This document shows positions 51,801 to 63,585 of a stretch of DNA of 64,000 nucleotides, piece after piece. Each line of letters opens with the position of its first letter. The first letter of the stretch is position 1. The translations under genes and the position numbers were made by a program. Source of the DNA: Inia geoffrensis (taxonomy: Eukaryota > Chordata > Mammalia > Artiodactyla > Iniidae). The notes beneath the pieces were generated by a model. The model made no database searches. It worked only from the letters and a program-made list of their open reading frames with translations, and was not told the origin of the DNA. Location of the stretch: positions 58,132,001 to 58,196,000 of the forward strand of contig CM070903.1 in assembly GCA_036417435.1 (NCBI GenBank), read 5' to 3'.

Positions 51801-52984
51801 GCAAGTTGGAGGAGGTCATCCAGAAGAGGTGACCACCAGTTGACCCTTGAGCTGGACCCAGGCAATTAGAGGCTGCTTACCCGTTCCTCGTCCTTGGAAT
51901 GTGTGTTGTTTGCCTTCCCCATTCCCAGAAGCTTTTTTAAGGATACAGCCTTGAAATGGAAATGTAGAGTTGAGGCTATCTGGACTGTGTATGTGACTGA
52001 ACCGAGTTAAGACCTCTATATAAACTTTTAAGATTCTGGCAGGCAGGCAGGCACAGAATCTACTAGTTTTGTGGCTGCCCATGAAAAGTCTCATAACCAA
52101 GCTCCCTTTCTTATAAACCTGCCACCTACCAATCTGAAGTGGTCTGCCCTTTTCTTCTGTCTCTCCCTGTCCTCTGTGTATGGGGGACCAGTTTCAGATT
52201 ACACCTGGGAAGCTCCAGAGGAGGTTGCAAAGCAGCACAGCAATAGAAAACTTATGCAGTATGTCATTAGTCTGGATTTATTTGCCTCGGGGAGACCCAA
52301 TCCTAGGATTTCTGCTGGTCCCAAAGATCAGGGAAGATTCTGACCTCTGCATATTTGGATGAAAAGTTAGAGACCAAAGTTTTCTCAGTGTCTCCTTGAC
52401 TTTTCTGAAGAGCAACCGAACAGCTCATAGAAACTGTTTCCCAAATTGATCAAAAAACCTCAGTACCTCATTCCAAGTGCAACAAGTTTCCCAGGAAGCC
52501 CAAACCCAGCCCAGACCCCTAATGTAACTCGAAAAGTTTGATTGTGTATAGATTGACCTTGGTTTATAGGATGTCAAAGAGTTATTCACATCATTGCTTT
52601 GTCTTCTATATACCACACTGTTCTCCTATTACCTTGACAGGGCTGATACTTTTAATATGCATTGGCAGATTTGAAAAGACCTCTATTTCTAAGACTTATA
52701 GTTTTAGAATGTGGGTAATATTTTGAGAACATTTGTATTCTAGTTTATACATTCAATGTAGGATGCATCATTATCTGTTGATAAAATAGCAAAGTGAATA
52801 CAACAATAGATTCCAGTCTTAGCCTTTTTGAAGATCGTGTAGGCTTGAACACTTGGCCTTGCTGTACCACTCTCTAGCCTCTTAAACATGTAATAATCCT
52901 CAAGGTTATTGAGAGAATAAATGTTCTGAGATACCTGGAAGGAAATCTCAGTGGTAGAATTTCATAAATATTTAAAATATAAAA
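51801..52984. other. Unassigned sequence, no gene seen
   Basis: Moderately GC-rich at 51830-52340, with short open frames but no recognisable domain or repeat. Confidence 0.4.
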
Positions 52985-53155
52985 TGTTGGAACTGGAAAG
53001 CACTTTAGAAATGAAATGGTCCAAGACTTATTCCATAAGCAAGGAGAAACGTTTGGACAGAGAAATACAAGTGATTTACACAACATCATATAGCTGGTGA
53101 GGGACAGGCACAGTGTCACATAGCCAGCGGAGCACAGCTCTCTTAGTGCCATCCC
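52985..53155 (-). repeat. MIR3-like fragment
   Basis: 'ggaactggaaagcactttag', 'aaatgaaatggtccaagact', then 'acatcatatagctggtgagg' fit an antisense MIR3-type order. Heavily diverged. Confidence 0.5.
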
Positions 53156-53617
53156 AGGCTACATTCATTTTAACATATACATTTTTTCAAAAAAATCCAA
53201 GTTTTCAAAAGAGTAAGCAGAATTCTTTGTCTTCATTACAACTTTCTAATACCTCACCAACTCTCAGTAACCAAATAAATTGCCACTTCATTAAGACTAA
53301 AAGTGGGGATAGTACCCTTTGGGTTAGCAGCTTCTTGTAATGAGGAGCCTGGATGAATAAGGAAGTAGAAACAGGAAGACTTTGAATAAGCAGCTTATTA
53401 AGTATATGAAAACTATGGTTTCCCTCAATTTTTGTTTCCTTGTTTCTGACTTGGAAAAGTTTATATGTTATTCAGCTGTTGTAAATATCATGTAACAAAT
53501 GGTCACTCATCTATCTATGCATACATTTTTTCCTCTAATTTCTCCTAACCTACCTTCTTCAGAAACTTCAAAATAATTTTGGCTTTGTTACCTGATGGTT
53601 ATTCCTCTTTCGAAAAG
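53156..53617. other. Unassigned sequence, no gene seen
   Basis: No gene or repeat recognised. Confidence 0.4.
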
Positions 53618-53625
53618 CAGGGAGA

Positions 53626-53832
53626 GGGGCATCCCTGGTGGTGCAGTGGTTGAGAGTCTGCCTGCCGATGCAGGGGACACAGGTTCGTGCCCTGGTCCGG
53701 GAAGATCCCACATGCCGTGGGGCGGCTGGGCCCGTGAGCCACGGTCGCTCAGCCTGCGCGTCCGGAGCCTGTGCTCTGCAATGGGAGAGGCCACAACAGT
53801 GAGAGGCAAAAAAAAAAAAACAAAAAAAAAAA
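53626..53832 (+). mobile_element. Short CHR-type SINE with shortened 3' end
   Basis: Head and body complete, but the usual segment between 'gagaggc' and the A tail is missing, so the tail starts directly after it. Flanked by 'cagggaga' on both sides (53618-53625 and 53833-53840). Confidence 0.88.
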
Positions 53833-53840
53833 CAGGGAGA

Positions 53841-55293
53841 ACGCCAAGAAGCTTAAGGATGTTGACAGAGAAGGAAATTTTTCCATAAATAACAAATAAG
53901 CAATAAAGAGGTTTTCCTGAATGCCTTCACTCATGCCATTTTCCTTCTTCAAGGTGGCTTAGTGCAGAAAAAAAGGACTTCTGAGAACCCTAGAAGACAT
54001 GTATTGGGTACAGCTGGGTAGATACGAGCCTTGGGTCCAGAGTCGAGTAAAGGAAGGAAGCCACCATCAAAGCTACAAAACAATAGATGTGAAACAGGAG
54101 AATCACAGGTCATGTAACTAAACCTGCCACAAGGATGCAAAATCGCACAATATACAAGTAGGAATTAAGGTCTAATTATTGAGATACTCCAGTAAAGAGA
54201 AAATCATTGTTGGAATATCATTTGAGTTGGACACATGAGATTTCTCTACCTTCTGTACTAAGCTTAGTTTGATTCCACAGCTTATCTGCCTTAAAGCAAC
54301 ATTGAGGGTGTACTTGACACCATTCAGTCCTCCATTTCTAATATGACAGAAGCAAGACATATTTCTTTTTTTGTAATAAGTAGTCATATCAATAAAAGTT
54401 TCTCAGCCTCTTTTGGTACATAGTACAGACACTCGCTACAGTATTAAGAAATGTAAAGAAAGTATCCTGCCCTTTGAGAAATTCACAATTGGTCAGTCAG
54501 TAAATGTGTGCTTTATTGCTTTCCCTGAGAGAGGATTTCTATGGTTTACAAGACCTTGAAACCTCTGAGGTAGGGGATTTTTATTTTTACTAATATTGAG
54601 AAATGTCACCACTGTTATGTTTTTATGGTTGGATCCCTGGTGATTATCTATTATCACTAAGGACAACAATTGCACACTGTGCCACTAACATTTTCAAATA
54701 CCTGAATTAAAAAAGGAGTTGAATGAGGTCCTGAGGACCACAGGAAAATGTGTTTCTTTTTTTGTTTGCCTTGTAACTGTAATTTTATATTTTAAAAAAG
54801 TAATGTGAAAGCTAGGTGTTTAAAAACAAGGCACAGTGTATAGAATTAATAAAATCTTGGCAAACGGGGCATTATGACCCCATTCACAAGGGTAGTGAAG
54901 AGAGTAGGCTAAATTTTCAAAGCAGCATTTTAGAAACTTTATTCTAACTCGGTTTTTTTAAGGCTTAACCACCCATGGTAAGTGCCATATGTTGTGAATT
55001 TCAAGCATCCCTTATACCTTTACTTCTTTGAATTCTTCAATTCTGAATTGCAACAATCCAACGGAACCATCATTGCGCTGTTCTTTAGAAATGGAGGGAG
55101 GGAGGACGGAAGGAAATTACAAATGCCTCACCCTTTTTCCATAGCAAAACCAGGTTTTCCTTTGAATTAGAAAAATTGACAGAAGAATTTAGACATTTCT
55201 CACAATTGCAAAAAAACTTTTAATTAAAAAAAAATGAAACTTGTATTACAAAGAACTTCTGCTGATAGAACCCACTCATGGTAACAAAATATG
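53841..55293. other. Unassigned AT-rich sequence, no gene seen
   Basis: No gene or repeat recognised. A GGA-rich patch lies at 55093-55115. Confidence 0.4.
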
Positions 55294-55752
55294 TGTTGGT
55301 CAGGACTCTCCAAAGAAATAGAACCAACAGAGTGAGAGACAGAGAGAGAGAGGAAGGGAGGGAGAGGGAGGGAGGGAGAGAGAGAGAGAGATTGATTTTA
55401 ATTGGCTCGTGCAATTGTGGAGGCTTGGTAAATCCAAACTCTCAAAATCTGATGGAGTAGGCCAGCAGGCTGGATTCTCAGGGAAGTCTTATGGTTCAAG
55501 TCCAAAGGCAATATTCTGGCAGACTTCCTTCTTGCTCAAGAGGAGATCAGTCTTTGTTCTATTAAGACTTTCAAGGAAATGAGTGAGGCCCACTCACATT
55601 ATGAAGGGTAATCTGCTTTACACAAAGTCCACTGATTTATGTGTTAATCTCACCCAAAAACAAATATTTGTAGAAAATATTTAGGATAATATTTTTCCAA
55701 ATATCTGGTAACCATGGCCCAGCCAAGTTGACACATAAAGTTAACAGTTACA
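55294..55752 (+). repeat. ERVL-class LTR-like repeat with GA-rich tract
   Basis: Begins 'tgttggtcaggactctccaa' and ends 'agttgacacataaagttaac', with 'gtgaggcccactcacattat' and 'gggtaatctgctttacacaa' between. This is a recognisable old mammalian LTR-type sequence, probably ERVL-related. A GA/GGGA tract of about 70 bp (55323-55392) lies near its 5' end. No duplication could be identified. Confidence 0.5.
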
Positions 55753-56859
55753 AACATATAGGATTAAAATCAGAGTTATTAATAGAAAAAAAGATCAGAG
55801 AGGGAAAAAAGCACTTTTATTTCACATTTAGGGCAAGGTACACATTGCCCTCCTCACCTTGGCTCAGATACGCCCGCAATCTATCTGGGAAAGCCCATAT
55901 CTCACCTTAACCAAAACAACTCTGAGAACTGTGTGTGTGCTATGTTCACATGTGTACACACATCTTAACAGAGAAGTATCATTCCCATGATAGAAACTTT
56001 AAGCATTATGGAATAGTACTTTAAATATGCCAAACCTGAAATTTCACCATCTGGCCAATGATCTTCTCTGTAGATAATACAGTAGTCTCCATTCACCATC
56101 CCCTAGGAGAGAAATATTTTCTACTTCATCGTTCAGTTTTCTCTCTTGGATATGGCTGGCTTATTAGATTATTTTGGATGTGTATTATTGGATATCTAAT
56201 TTGGATATGGATTGTTTTCTGGACAATAATATTAAATGCCTTTCTTATTTGTAAACATATCTCTTCATTAATGCCCTATATTTGTTAGATTTATGAGAAT
56301 TCAAAAGCAGAAAATGTCAAACCTTTTAATAAAATTCATATGTATATCATTTGAGTCAAGCATCTCAAAGGACAACAGGAAATAGAAAAACAGTTAATTC
56401 ACACATTCTACACTTGGATTTTCTGAGCTTTAGTAGTGCACTGAAAATAGTCAGTTAGAGACAGTAATGATAATGGTGATAGATGGTGAGAGTGATGATA
56501 ATGGGCTGATGAGGTGGGGTCAGAAGGGCAATCATGTTAATCATCTCTAAGCCAAAAAGAACGAACATAAAGTAGCATGAGTCAACTCCAATTCCACCAT
56601 TTAAGATACCATTATTTACTATTTTTATTTTAATCATCTAAATTCACTTTTCCTCTGTCCATAGCTTGCTCTGAAAACATGGAAAACAATGTTTTTAAAA
56701 ATTGATTTTAAGATGACATTTAAAACATTTCTTGCAACAAAAACTCCTATAGGTTTTAGAAATATCTTGTTGCAAGTGAAATGCTTATTCTTTGAAAAGT
56801 TTAACAGAGGGTCAAAGACTTAGTTTTTCAACCCTTTGGTTCCTAAATTTCCCATCTTA
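55753..56859. other. Unassigned sequence, no gene seen
   Basis: A weak TGATAATG-type degenerate repeat lies at 56465-56505. Nothing else was recognised. Confidence 0.4.
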
Positions 56860-56864
56860 CATGT

Positions 56865-57231
56865 TGCAATGAAATGAATGTTTACATCCCCCCCCCCCAA
56901 ATTCACATGTTGAAATCCTAACTCTCAATTTAATGGTATTAGGAGGTGGGGCCTTTGGGAGGTAATTGGGTCATGAGGGTGAAGCCCTCCCAAATGGGAT
57001 TAGTGCCCTTATAAATGAGAACCCAGAGTCCTCTCTCCCTTGTTCTGCCTTGTTAGAATACAACAAGAAGTTGGCCATCTGCAACCAGGAAAAGCACTCT
57101 CATCAGACACCAAATCTGCCTACACCTTGATCTTAGACTTCCAGCTCCCAGACCTGTGAGAAATAAATGTTTGTTGTTTAAACCACCCTATCTATGATAT
57201 TCTGTTATAGCAGCCTAAACTGACTAAGACA
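56865..57231 (+). repeat. MaLR (MLT1A-like) solo LTR
   Basis: 'aaattcacatgttgaaatcc', 'aggaggtggggcctttggga', 'gattagtgcccttataaatg', 'cttgatcttagacttccagc', 'gtgagaaataaatgtttgtt' and 'aaactgactaagaca' give the full MaLR order. Possible 5-bp duplication: 'catgt' before and 'aatgt' after, one mismatch, the length expected for class III elements. An AATAAA lies near the 3' end. Confidence 0.75.
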
Positions 57232-57236
57232 AATGT

Positions 57237-57785
57237 CTGTATCAGTGAAGATTACCTTAAGAAATCCCTGCTAGTTGAGCAAACTTAGTTTATTCCTGAA
57301 GATATTTATCTAAGTAAGGATAAATTGCTTATGTACCTCACCTTACAACAAAGTACACAAGTCTTTACATAAAGGCAACATCAAATGTTTTTCTATGTTT
57401 TCCCCCAAGTTAAACCTTTAATTAAATAATTTAAAAATAAGTGTGATTATACAAAGTTGCTAACATCTGATTGTTTTTGTCCTATACACAAACAAATTTT
57501 TATGCTTCAAACTAATCACTGTATTCTCAATTTTAAAATCCCTTTAGTAGTTTCTTTATAGACATGGCTCCTAACTTTAAGATTTCAATTTACATTTTTT
57601 TAAAAAGGAGTCAAACGCATACCCTTACCTCTACATGTACCACCTTTAGCACTTTCTTGATTTTAGAAGAGATATGTGACATAAAACTAATTCAACATAT
57701 GCTTTACTTCAAATCAATAGCATCAATAAACTAAAATCCACAAAGATATCAGGTAGAGAGCTTGCTATTAAAAACACATATACTA
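57237..57785. other. Unassigned AT-rich sequence, no gene seen
   Basis: No repeat or gene recognised. Confidence 0.4.
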
Positions 57786-58764
57786 TGTAAAAGAATGAAA
57801 TTAGAACACTCTCTAACACGATACACAAAAGTAAACTCAAAATGGATTAAGGACCTAAATGTAAGGCCAGACACTATCAAACTCTTAGAGGAAAACATAG
57901 GCAGAACACTCTATGACATAAATCACAGCAAGATCCTTTTTGACCCACCTCCTAGAGAAATGGAAATAAAAACAAAAATAAACAAATGGGACCTAATGAA
58001 ACTTTAAAGCTTTTGCACAGCAAAGGAAACCATAAACAAGATGAAAAGACAACCCTCAGAATGGGAGAAAATATTTGCAAATGAAGCAACTGACAAAGGA
58101 TTAATCTCCAAAATATACAAGCAGCTCATGCAGCTCAATATCAAAAAAACAAACAACCCAATCCAAAAATGGGCAGAAGACCTAAATAGACATTTCTTCA
58201 AAGAAGATATACACATTGCCAACAAACAGATCAAAGGATGCTCAACATCAGTAATCACTAGAGAAATGCAAATCAAAACTACAGTGACATATCACCTCAC
58301 ACCAGTCAGAATGGCCATCATCAAAAAATCTAGAAACAATAAACGCTGGAGAGGGTGTGGAGAAAAGGGAACCCTCTTGCACTATTGGTGGGAATGTAAA
58401 TTGATACAGCCACTGTGGAGAACAGTATGGAGGTTCCTTAAAAAATTAAAAATGCAACTACCATATGACCGAGCAATCCCACTACTGGGCATATACCCTG
58501 AGAAAACCATAATTCAAAAAGAGTCATGTACCACAGTGTTCATTGCAGCTCTGTTTACAATAGCCAGGACATGGAAGCAACCGAAGTGTCCATCAACAGA
58601 TGAATGGATAAAGAAGATGTGGCACATATATACAATGGAATATTACTCAGCCATAAAAAGAAACAAAACTGAGCTATTTGTAATGAGGTGGATAGACCTA
58701 GAGTGAAGTAAGTCAGAAAGAGAAAGACAAATACCGTATGCTAACACATATATATGGAATCTAA
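57786..58764 (+). pseudogene. L1 ORF2 C-terminal remnant
   Basis: Encodes about the last 320 residues of ORF2p, including the cysteine-rich region ('[24 protein letters not shown]', where one conserved Cys-position base change gives Y) and the '[19 protein letters not shown]' block. One frameshift near 58005 ('gaaactttaaag') makes a stop. A short deletion near 58700, after 'RWIDLE', causes another break. No promoter or N-terminal domains. Confidence 0.85.
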
Positions 58765-59140
58765 AAAACAAAAATAAAATGATCATGAAGAACCTAGGGG
58801 CAAGATGGAAAAAAGACCCAGACATTCTAGAGGATGGACTTGAGGATATGGGGGGGCGGAAGGGTAAGCTGGGACAAAGTGAGAGAGTGGCATGGACATA
58901 TATACACTACCAAATGTAAAATAGCTAGTGGGAAGCAGCCGCATAGCACAGGGAGATCAGCTCAGTGCTTTGTGACCACCTAGAGGAGTGGGATAGGGAG
59001 GGTTGGAGGGAGGGAGATGCAAGAGGGAGGAGATATGGGGATATATGTATATGTATAACTGATTCGCTTTGTTATAAAGCAGAAACTAACACACCATTGT
59101 AAAGCAATTATATTCCAATAAAGATGTTAAAAAAAAAAAC
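57786..59140 (+). mobile_element. 5'-truncated L1 (plus strand)
   Basis: Starts abruptly within the C-terminal part of ORF2, runs through the 3'UTR and ends with 'caataaagatgtt' and an A run. 5' truncation is usual for L1 insertions. A target-site duplication was not clear. Confidence 0.88.
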
Positions 59141-59196
59141 AAAAGATATGCCCCAAATTTGCTAGGTTATTTTCTGTGATAAAATGTGGTTGTCTG

Positions 59197-59397
59197 GGGC
59201 TTCCCTGGTGGCGCGGTGGTTGAGAGTCCGCCTGCCAATGCAGGGGACACGGGTTCGTGCCCCGGTCTGGGAAGATCCCACATGCCGCAGAGCGGCTGCG
59301 CCCGTGAGCCATGGCCGCTGAGCCTGTGCTCCGCAATGGGAGAGGCCACAACAGTGAGAGGCCCATGTAACGCAAAAAAAAAAAAAAAAAAAAAAAA
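59197..59397 (+). mobile_element. Short CHR-type SINE with 15-bp internal deletion
   Basis: Perfect 16-bp duplication 'aaaatgtggttgtctg' at 59181-59196 and 59398-59413. A box at 59209-59219 and B box at 59252-59261. Compared with the other copies, one 15-bp unit between two 'gagcctg' words is gone. Confidence 0.95.
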
Positions 59398-59413
59398 AAA
59401 ATGTGGTTGTCTG

Positions 59414-59651
59414 TCAAAAACAAAAAACAAAACAAACACATATATTGACTCCTGTTCTGTGACTCTCTACAAAACACATTGAGCAATGTAGCCATAATGG
59501 ATTTCATTAGCTAGTTCTCCAGTAATGGACACTAACTTGGTAATTCGTAAAGTGACAAAGCAATAGACAGTGCCTCTTTGACTAAATCAGTCACTAAATG
59601 CTTTAGTAAAGGATTACCTTTCTGTTCTAGTTTTCAATGATAATTTCTAAA
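59414..59651. other. Unassigned sequence, no gene seen
   Basis: No repeat or gene recognised. Confidence 0.4.
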
Positions 59652-60100
59652 TGTTGACCCAAAACAATGACTGCCAGATATTTCTCCAGCACAGATGGGT
59701 TTATTTGCGATCAGCAGAGAATTGCAATTCAGGGTCGGCAACCAGGGCAAGCCACATGCAAGTCCCCCTCACGGCAAGGGAAGGCTAACACTTTTATGGA
59801 GAGGAAAAGGAAGCTGGGAGGGCTGTAGTAAATAGAGTCCATGGCTTGTCATTGGCAGAGTCTTTGCCAGGAAAGAAGAGGAGTCTTTCTTCTTCCTGTT
59901 GGGCTCTGCTATAGTCACAAGGCATGAGAGCTCCCCCTTCTGTCTCCCAACTCTATTTAACTGGAGTTTATGTTTATTAACTTTTTACATAAATAAAAAA
60001 AGAAATAAAGAAGTTACCAAACGAAGCAAAATGTAGTGAACCCTGCTTCTTTCAGGGAGGGTAGCAATCTGAGGTTCACAGTGCAGTGTGGGTCGAATTC
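59652..60100 (-). repeat. Possible solo LTR (class I-like), reverse
   Basis: Read on the minus strand it has a TATA-like 'cataaaag' near 59797, an AATAAA at 59705-59700 about 90 bp downstream, and ends in 'gggtcaaca' at 59652. That spacing and order fit an LTR U3-R-U5. The 5' boundary is a guess and no duplication was found. It could instead be unrelated sequence. Confidence 0.4.
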
Positions 60101-61587
60101 AGTTAGGGTGGGGAGCCTTTGTTACCAGGCGTGGAAAGAAGCATAACTACATTTGGCATAGTTAAGCCAGGGTTAGTATCTCTCAAGGAATAGAATCAAG
60201 GTCATGCTGATTGGAGGAATATGCATTCTCCATATAGACTTGACTAGATATTTTTAGGAGAAAATGATGCTCAAAATAATGAGGTACATTTACATTTAAA
60301 TACGTTAAGACTCCAGTAATCATACTGTAGGTTAAAATATATTCATGAGACCCAAAGTGAAGTGGGTGAATTCATGAAGTGAATTACAACCAAAATGTTT
60401 TAAATGAGATAAAATAGAGAAACATAAACTATGAAAGTACCCCACATGTAAAAAAAAAATATTGCTTCATTAAATTTTGTTACAGTTTTATATAGAGAAA
60501 GGTAATTGTTTTGTAGTTTTTCTTCTAGACTGTGGGTGTTTTTTTTTTCTAGACTCAGAAACTCTTGAGGGTTTGAGGATTCATCAATTTACCTTATAAC
60601 ATTAACTCATGGAATTTATAAGAGGATACAATACTATATCTAAGATAACTAGAAAGTGGTCAAGAGAAATGTACCAGACCAACCACCTGTAGCTTGCTGT
60701 CAAGACTGATTAATGAGAACTGGCATTGTTGAGATACAAGTGCTCCAGAGAATTGTCACAGTCATGCGCCCCTCAGGGGTCCACATAATTAGCTAGTCAA
60801 CTGCACCTGAGGGGCTATGCAACTAAGCTAGTAAAAAAAAAAAAACATTAAGAAACTTCAGGGCTGATGCCTTCCCTACGTTTTTCTGTACACATTCAGT
60901 CTTATCTCTCTTAACTTTGCCTGCCCCATGCACTGAATAATTATGATAATAGAAGTTGGGCCTAGGGATCGTAAGACTGCCACTTTGCCATTCCTGTGCA
61001 TATTGTGTTTGGTCCCGTTCAGTATCCATTCTTACATATAAGTAGACAATGCTGGGTGAAACCTCATTGGTGCCTCCTGAGTTGACTATCAATCTGAATT
61101 CAAGACAACCACTGCCAGTAAAGTGAGCACTCAATATATATAGGTATCTGGGTACTGAATCTGAATGTGGGTCATGATCAAAAAAGGCTGAAAGCTACTT
61201 ATTGCTATAGCATTGCTGGTGATGAAATAAATATATTTTAAGAACCAAGTGTTTCTATTAACACATCCTCATGCAGAGAAAAGAAACAGAGCTCACTGTC
61301 ACCCATATCAGTATCCTAAGAAGACTAAGCAATAGACAAAGTGAAACTGCATTAACATTAGCTGACCTCCATGGTTGTAGAAGTTGCGAGAACATGATGC
61401 AACAGGGACTCTGTTATCCTTGCAGAGGTTGTGTGTCCTGTAGAAAAAGAGTACAACATAGAAAGAGCTTTAAAAAGGACTTTAGGAGAAAACCAGTGAG
61501 AAAATGTGGCTAGAGATTGAGTTTGAGCAAAGAAGTATTTGTGTGCTTGTCAATCACCCATCACTACACACACATGCATGTACCTAT
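60101..61587. other. Unassigned sequence, no gene seen
   Basis: An 80-codon open frame at 61271-61513 is rich in Cys, Arg and Lys near its end, but has no recognised family or supporting context. Confidence 0.4.

Positions 61588-61622
<35 letters not shown>
61588..61622. repeat. (CA)n microsatellite
   Basis: About 17 perfect CA units, preceded by a degenerate 'cacacacatgcatg' stretch. Confidence 0.95.
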
Positions 61623-61624
<2 letters not shown>

Positions 61625-61962
61625 TTGTACCCTGTTCCAGCTCTGAACTAACAAGTTGTCTCTGGAGAAGTAAGACAATGTGGAAATTCTTATCCATAGG
61701 TGTTTGACAGGGTATGGTGTGATGCAGAACCAGAAAGAAAGGAACATCGTCATGGAGATAAATGTCCATCCTCAGACAATGAGCAAATGGATACATTTCC
61801 ACAGGATAGATAGAAACTTTCCTTGGGCATAGACAGAAGTTTACTCACTTAGTTGCACAAACAAGTCTTTGTGATGTTAGTCTAAAATGTTTAAATCCTA
61901 TAGCAGTTGTGGAACTCAGAATACTAAATTAGCAACTTTGTAAGTTTGAGAATTGAGAAGTG

Positions 61963-62433
61963 TTATGGGCTGAATTGTGACCGCTCCCCGCTCCCCCCCC
62001 GCAAATTCATACGTTGAAGTCCTAGGACCTCAGAAGTTACTGTTTTTGGTGATAGTGTCTTTAAAGTGATAGTTGAGGCTCAATGAGGTTATATGTATAG
62101 GCCCTAATCCATGTGACTGCATTGGAGATAGAGCCTTCAAAGAAATGATTAAATTAAAATGAGGCCAATAGGGTGGGGTCCTAATCTAATATGACTGCAG
62201 TTTTTATAAGAGAAAAAGACACCAGGAATACACATGCACAGAGAAAAGACCATGTGAGGATACAGTAAAAAATCAGCTATCAGCAATCCAGGGAGAGATA
62301 CCTCAGGAGAACCAACAAACCTGCCTTGATCTTGGACTTCCAGTCGCCAGAACTATGAGAAAATTAACTTCTGTTGTTTAAACCATCCAGTCTGTAGTAT
62401 TTTTTTATGACAAGCTCAGCAAACTAATGCAAG
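61963..62433 (+). repeat. MaLR/MLT1-like LTR
   Basis: 'tgttatgggctgaattgtga', 'tacgttgaagtcctaggacc', 'gtggggtcctaatctaatat', 'ccttgatcttggacttccag', 'ctgttgtttaaaccatccag' and 'cagcaaactaatgca'. This full order is typical of the family, with a C run near the 5' end. Confidence 0.7.
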
Positions 62434-63429
62434 ACAATAAGGAAAAGAAAAAGATGGAGACAGTATGAAAAGTGAGCATTGTAATATTAAAAATATAGAA
62501 CATAGTTATTTGACCATTGAAATACTATGTTTCACATTCTTGAAAGAAAATGTTTGCTTCTAATTTTACCTTCTACACAAAATAAAAAATTTGAAATAAC
62601 AACCATTTTTTTCATAGTTGGAGGTATTTTCACACTATGCCAGTAAGCCATTAAGTGTTTTCAAGGTTAAGAGGTAATGTACTGTGTGTTAATTGTATTT
62701 AGTCTATATATTTCTTATTAAGAGTTGGAAAGCACTTAGGAGTAACAAAGTTAAATCAATTTCTTGTATTGGCTCATGTTGACATTTTTGACATAGGTAA
62801 ATTGGCTCCTTTTTATTAATGAAAACATTTTCAAAGTAAATAAAATAATCATGGTGCTTGTGCAGCATCGACAGGATATGCAAGGAGAAGTGTTAATGAC
62901 TTTCAAAAGCCTTTCCGAAACTGTCAGGGTGGATCAGGCACTTTAGAGTATTGTTTCATTTTTTCTTATTTCTTTCCTTGGCAAATAAGAGAAAGACTTT
63001 CAATATATACTTTTAAAATGAAATTAATATCCATTAAAATGTTCATTCAAGAGTATGTATAGACAGGTTTCACATTTTTCTTCAAGGCCACAGCTCCATT
63101 CTTTCTGTAGTTCCCACTGTAAGACTATATATGAAATAGGAAAATCAATATTTTGCCATCCAGATAAATGGTTATCAGCCACCAACTTTTCATTAATAGA
63201 GCATCTGTTATAATGTGTTTGATGTCATGCCACTGTCATTCTAATAATAAATAAACTGACAAATAGGAAAATGAGGATCTGGGTGGTCCAAGGCCTTTCA
63301 TCTACATTGATCAACTTCTAGATTTTCCTGTCCTCCAATCCAGGTCTACTATGACATTATGTGAGGCAAAATTAAAACTAATTGGGAGAAGGAAGTTAAC
63401 AGTTTTCAAGTTTTTAATATGACCCTGCA
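62434..63429. other. Unassigned AT-rich sequence, no gene seen
   Basis: No repeat or gene recognised. Confidence 0.4.
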
Positions 63430-63585
63430 ACAATAGGTGGTATTATATATCTTCTAATTTAATTCTCAGGACAAGCATTAGGAGATAGGGTCTATACTGT
63501 TATTTTACAAATGAAAAGACTAAAGAGGAGCTAACACACTTGGACCTTGATCTGTTGGCCTCTAAAGTTTATGCTCTTTATGCCA
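63430..63585 (-). repeat. MIR-like fragment (reverse)
   Basis: 'tctaatttaattctcaggac', 'gttattttacaaatgaaaag' and 'actaaagaggagctaacaca' give the antisense MIR order, diverged. Confidence 0.55.

Noticed and set aside
59197..59270. tRNA gene-like heads (A and B boxes) in SINEs
   Set aside because: They lack a full tRNA cloverleaf and mature 3' end. They are SINE promoters, not tRNA genes.
61271..61513. 80-codon frame with several Cys and Arg residues
   Set aside because: No recognisable domain, no promoter or splice context, and length is within chance for this window.
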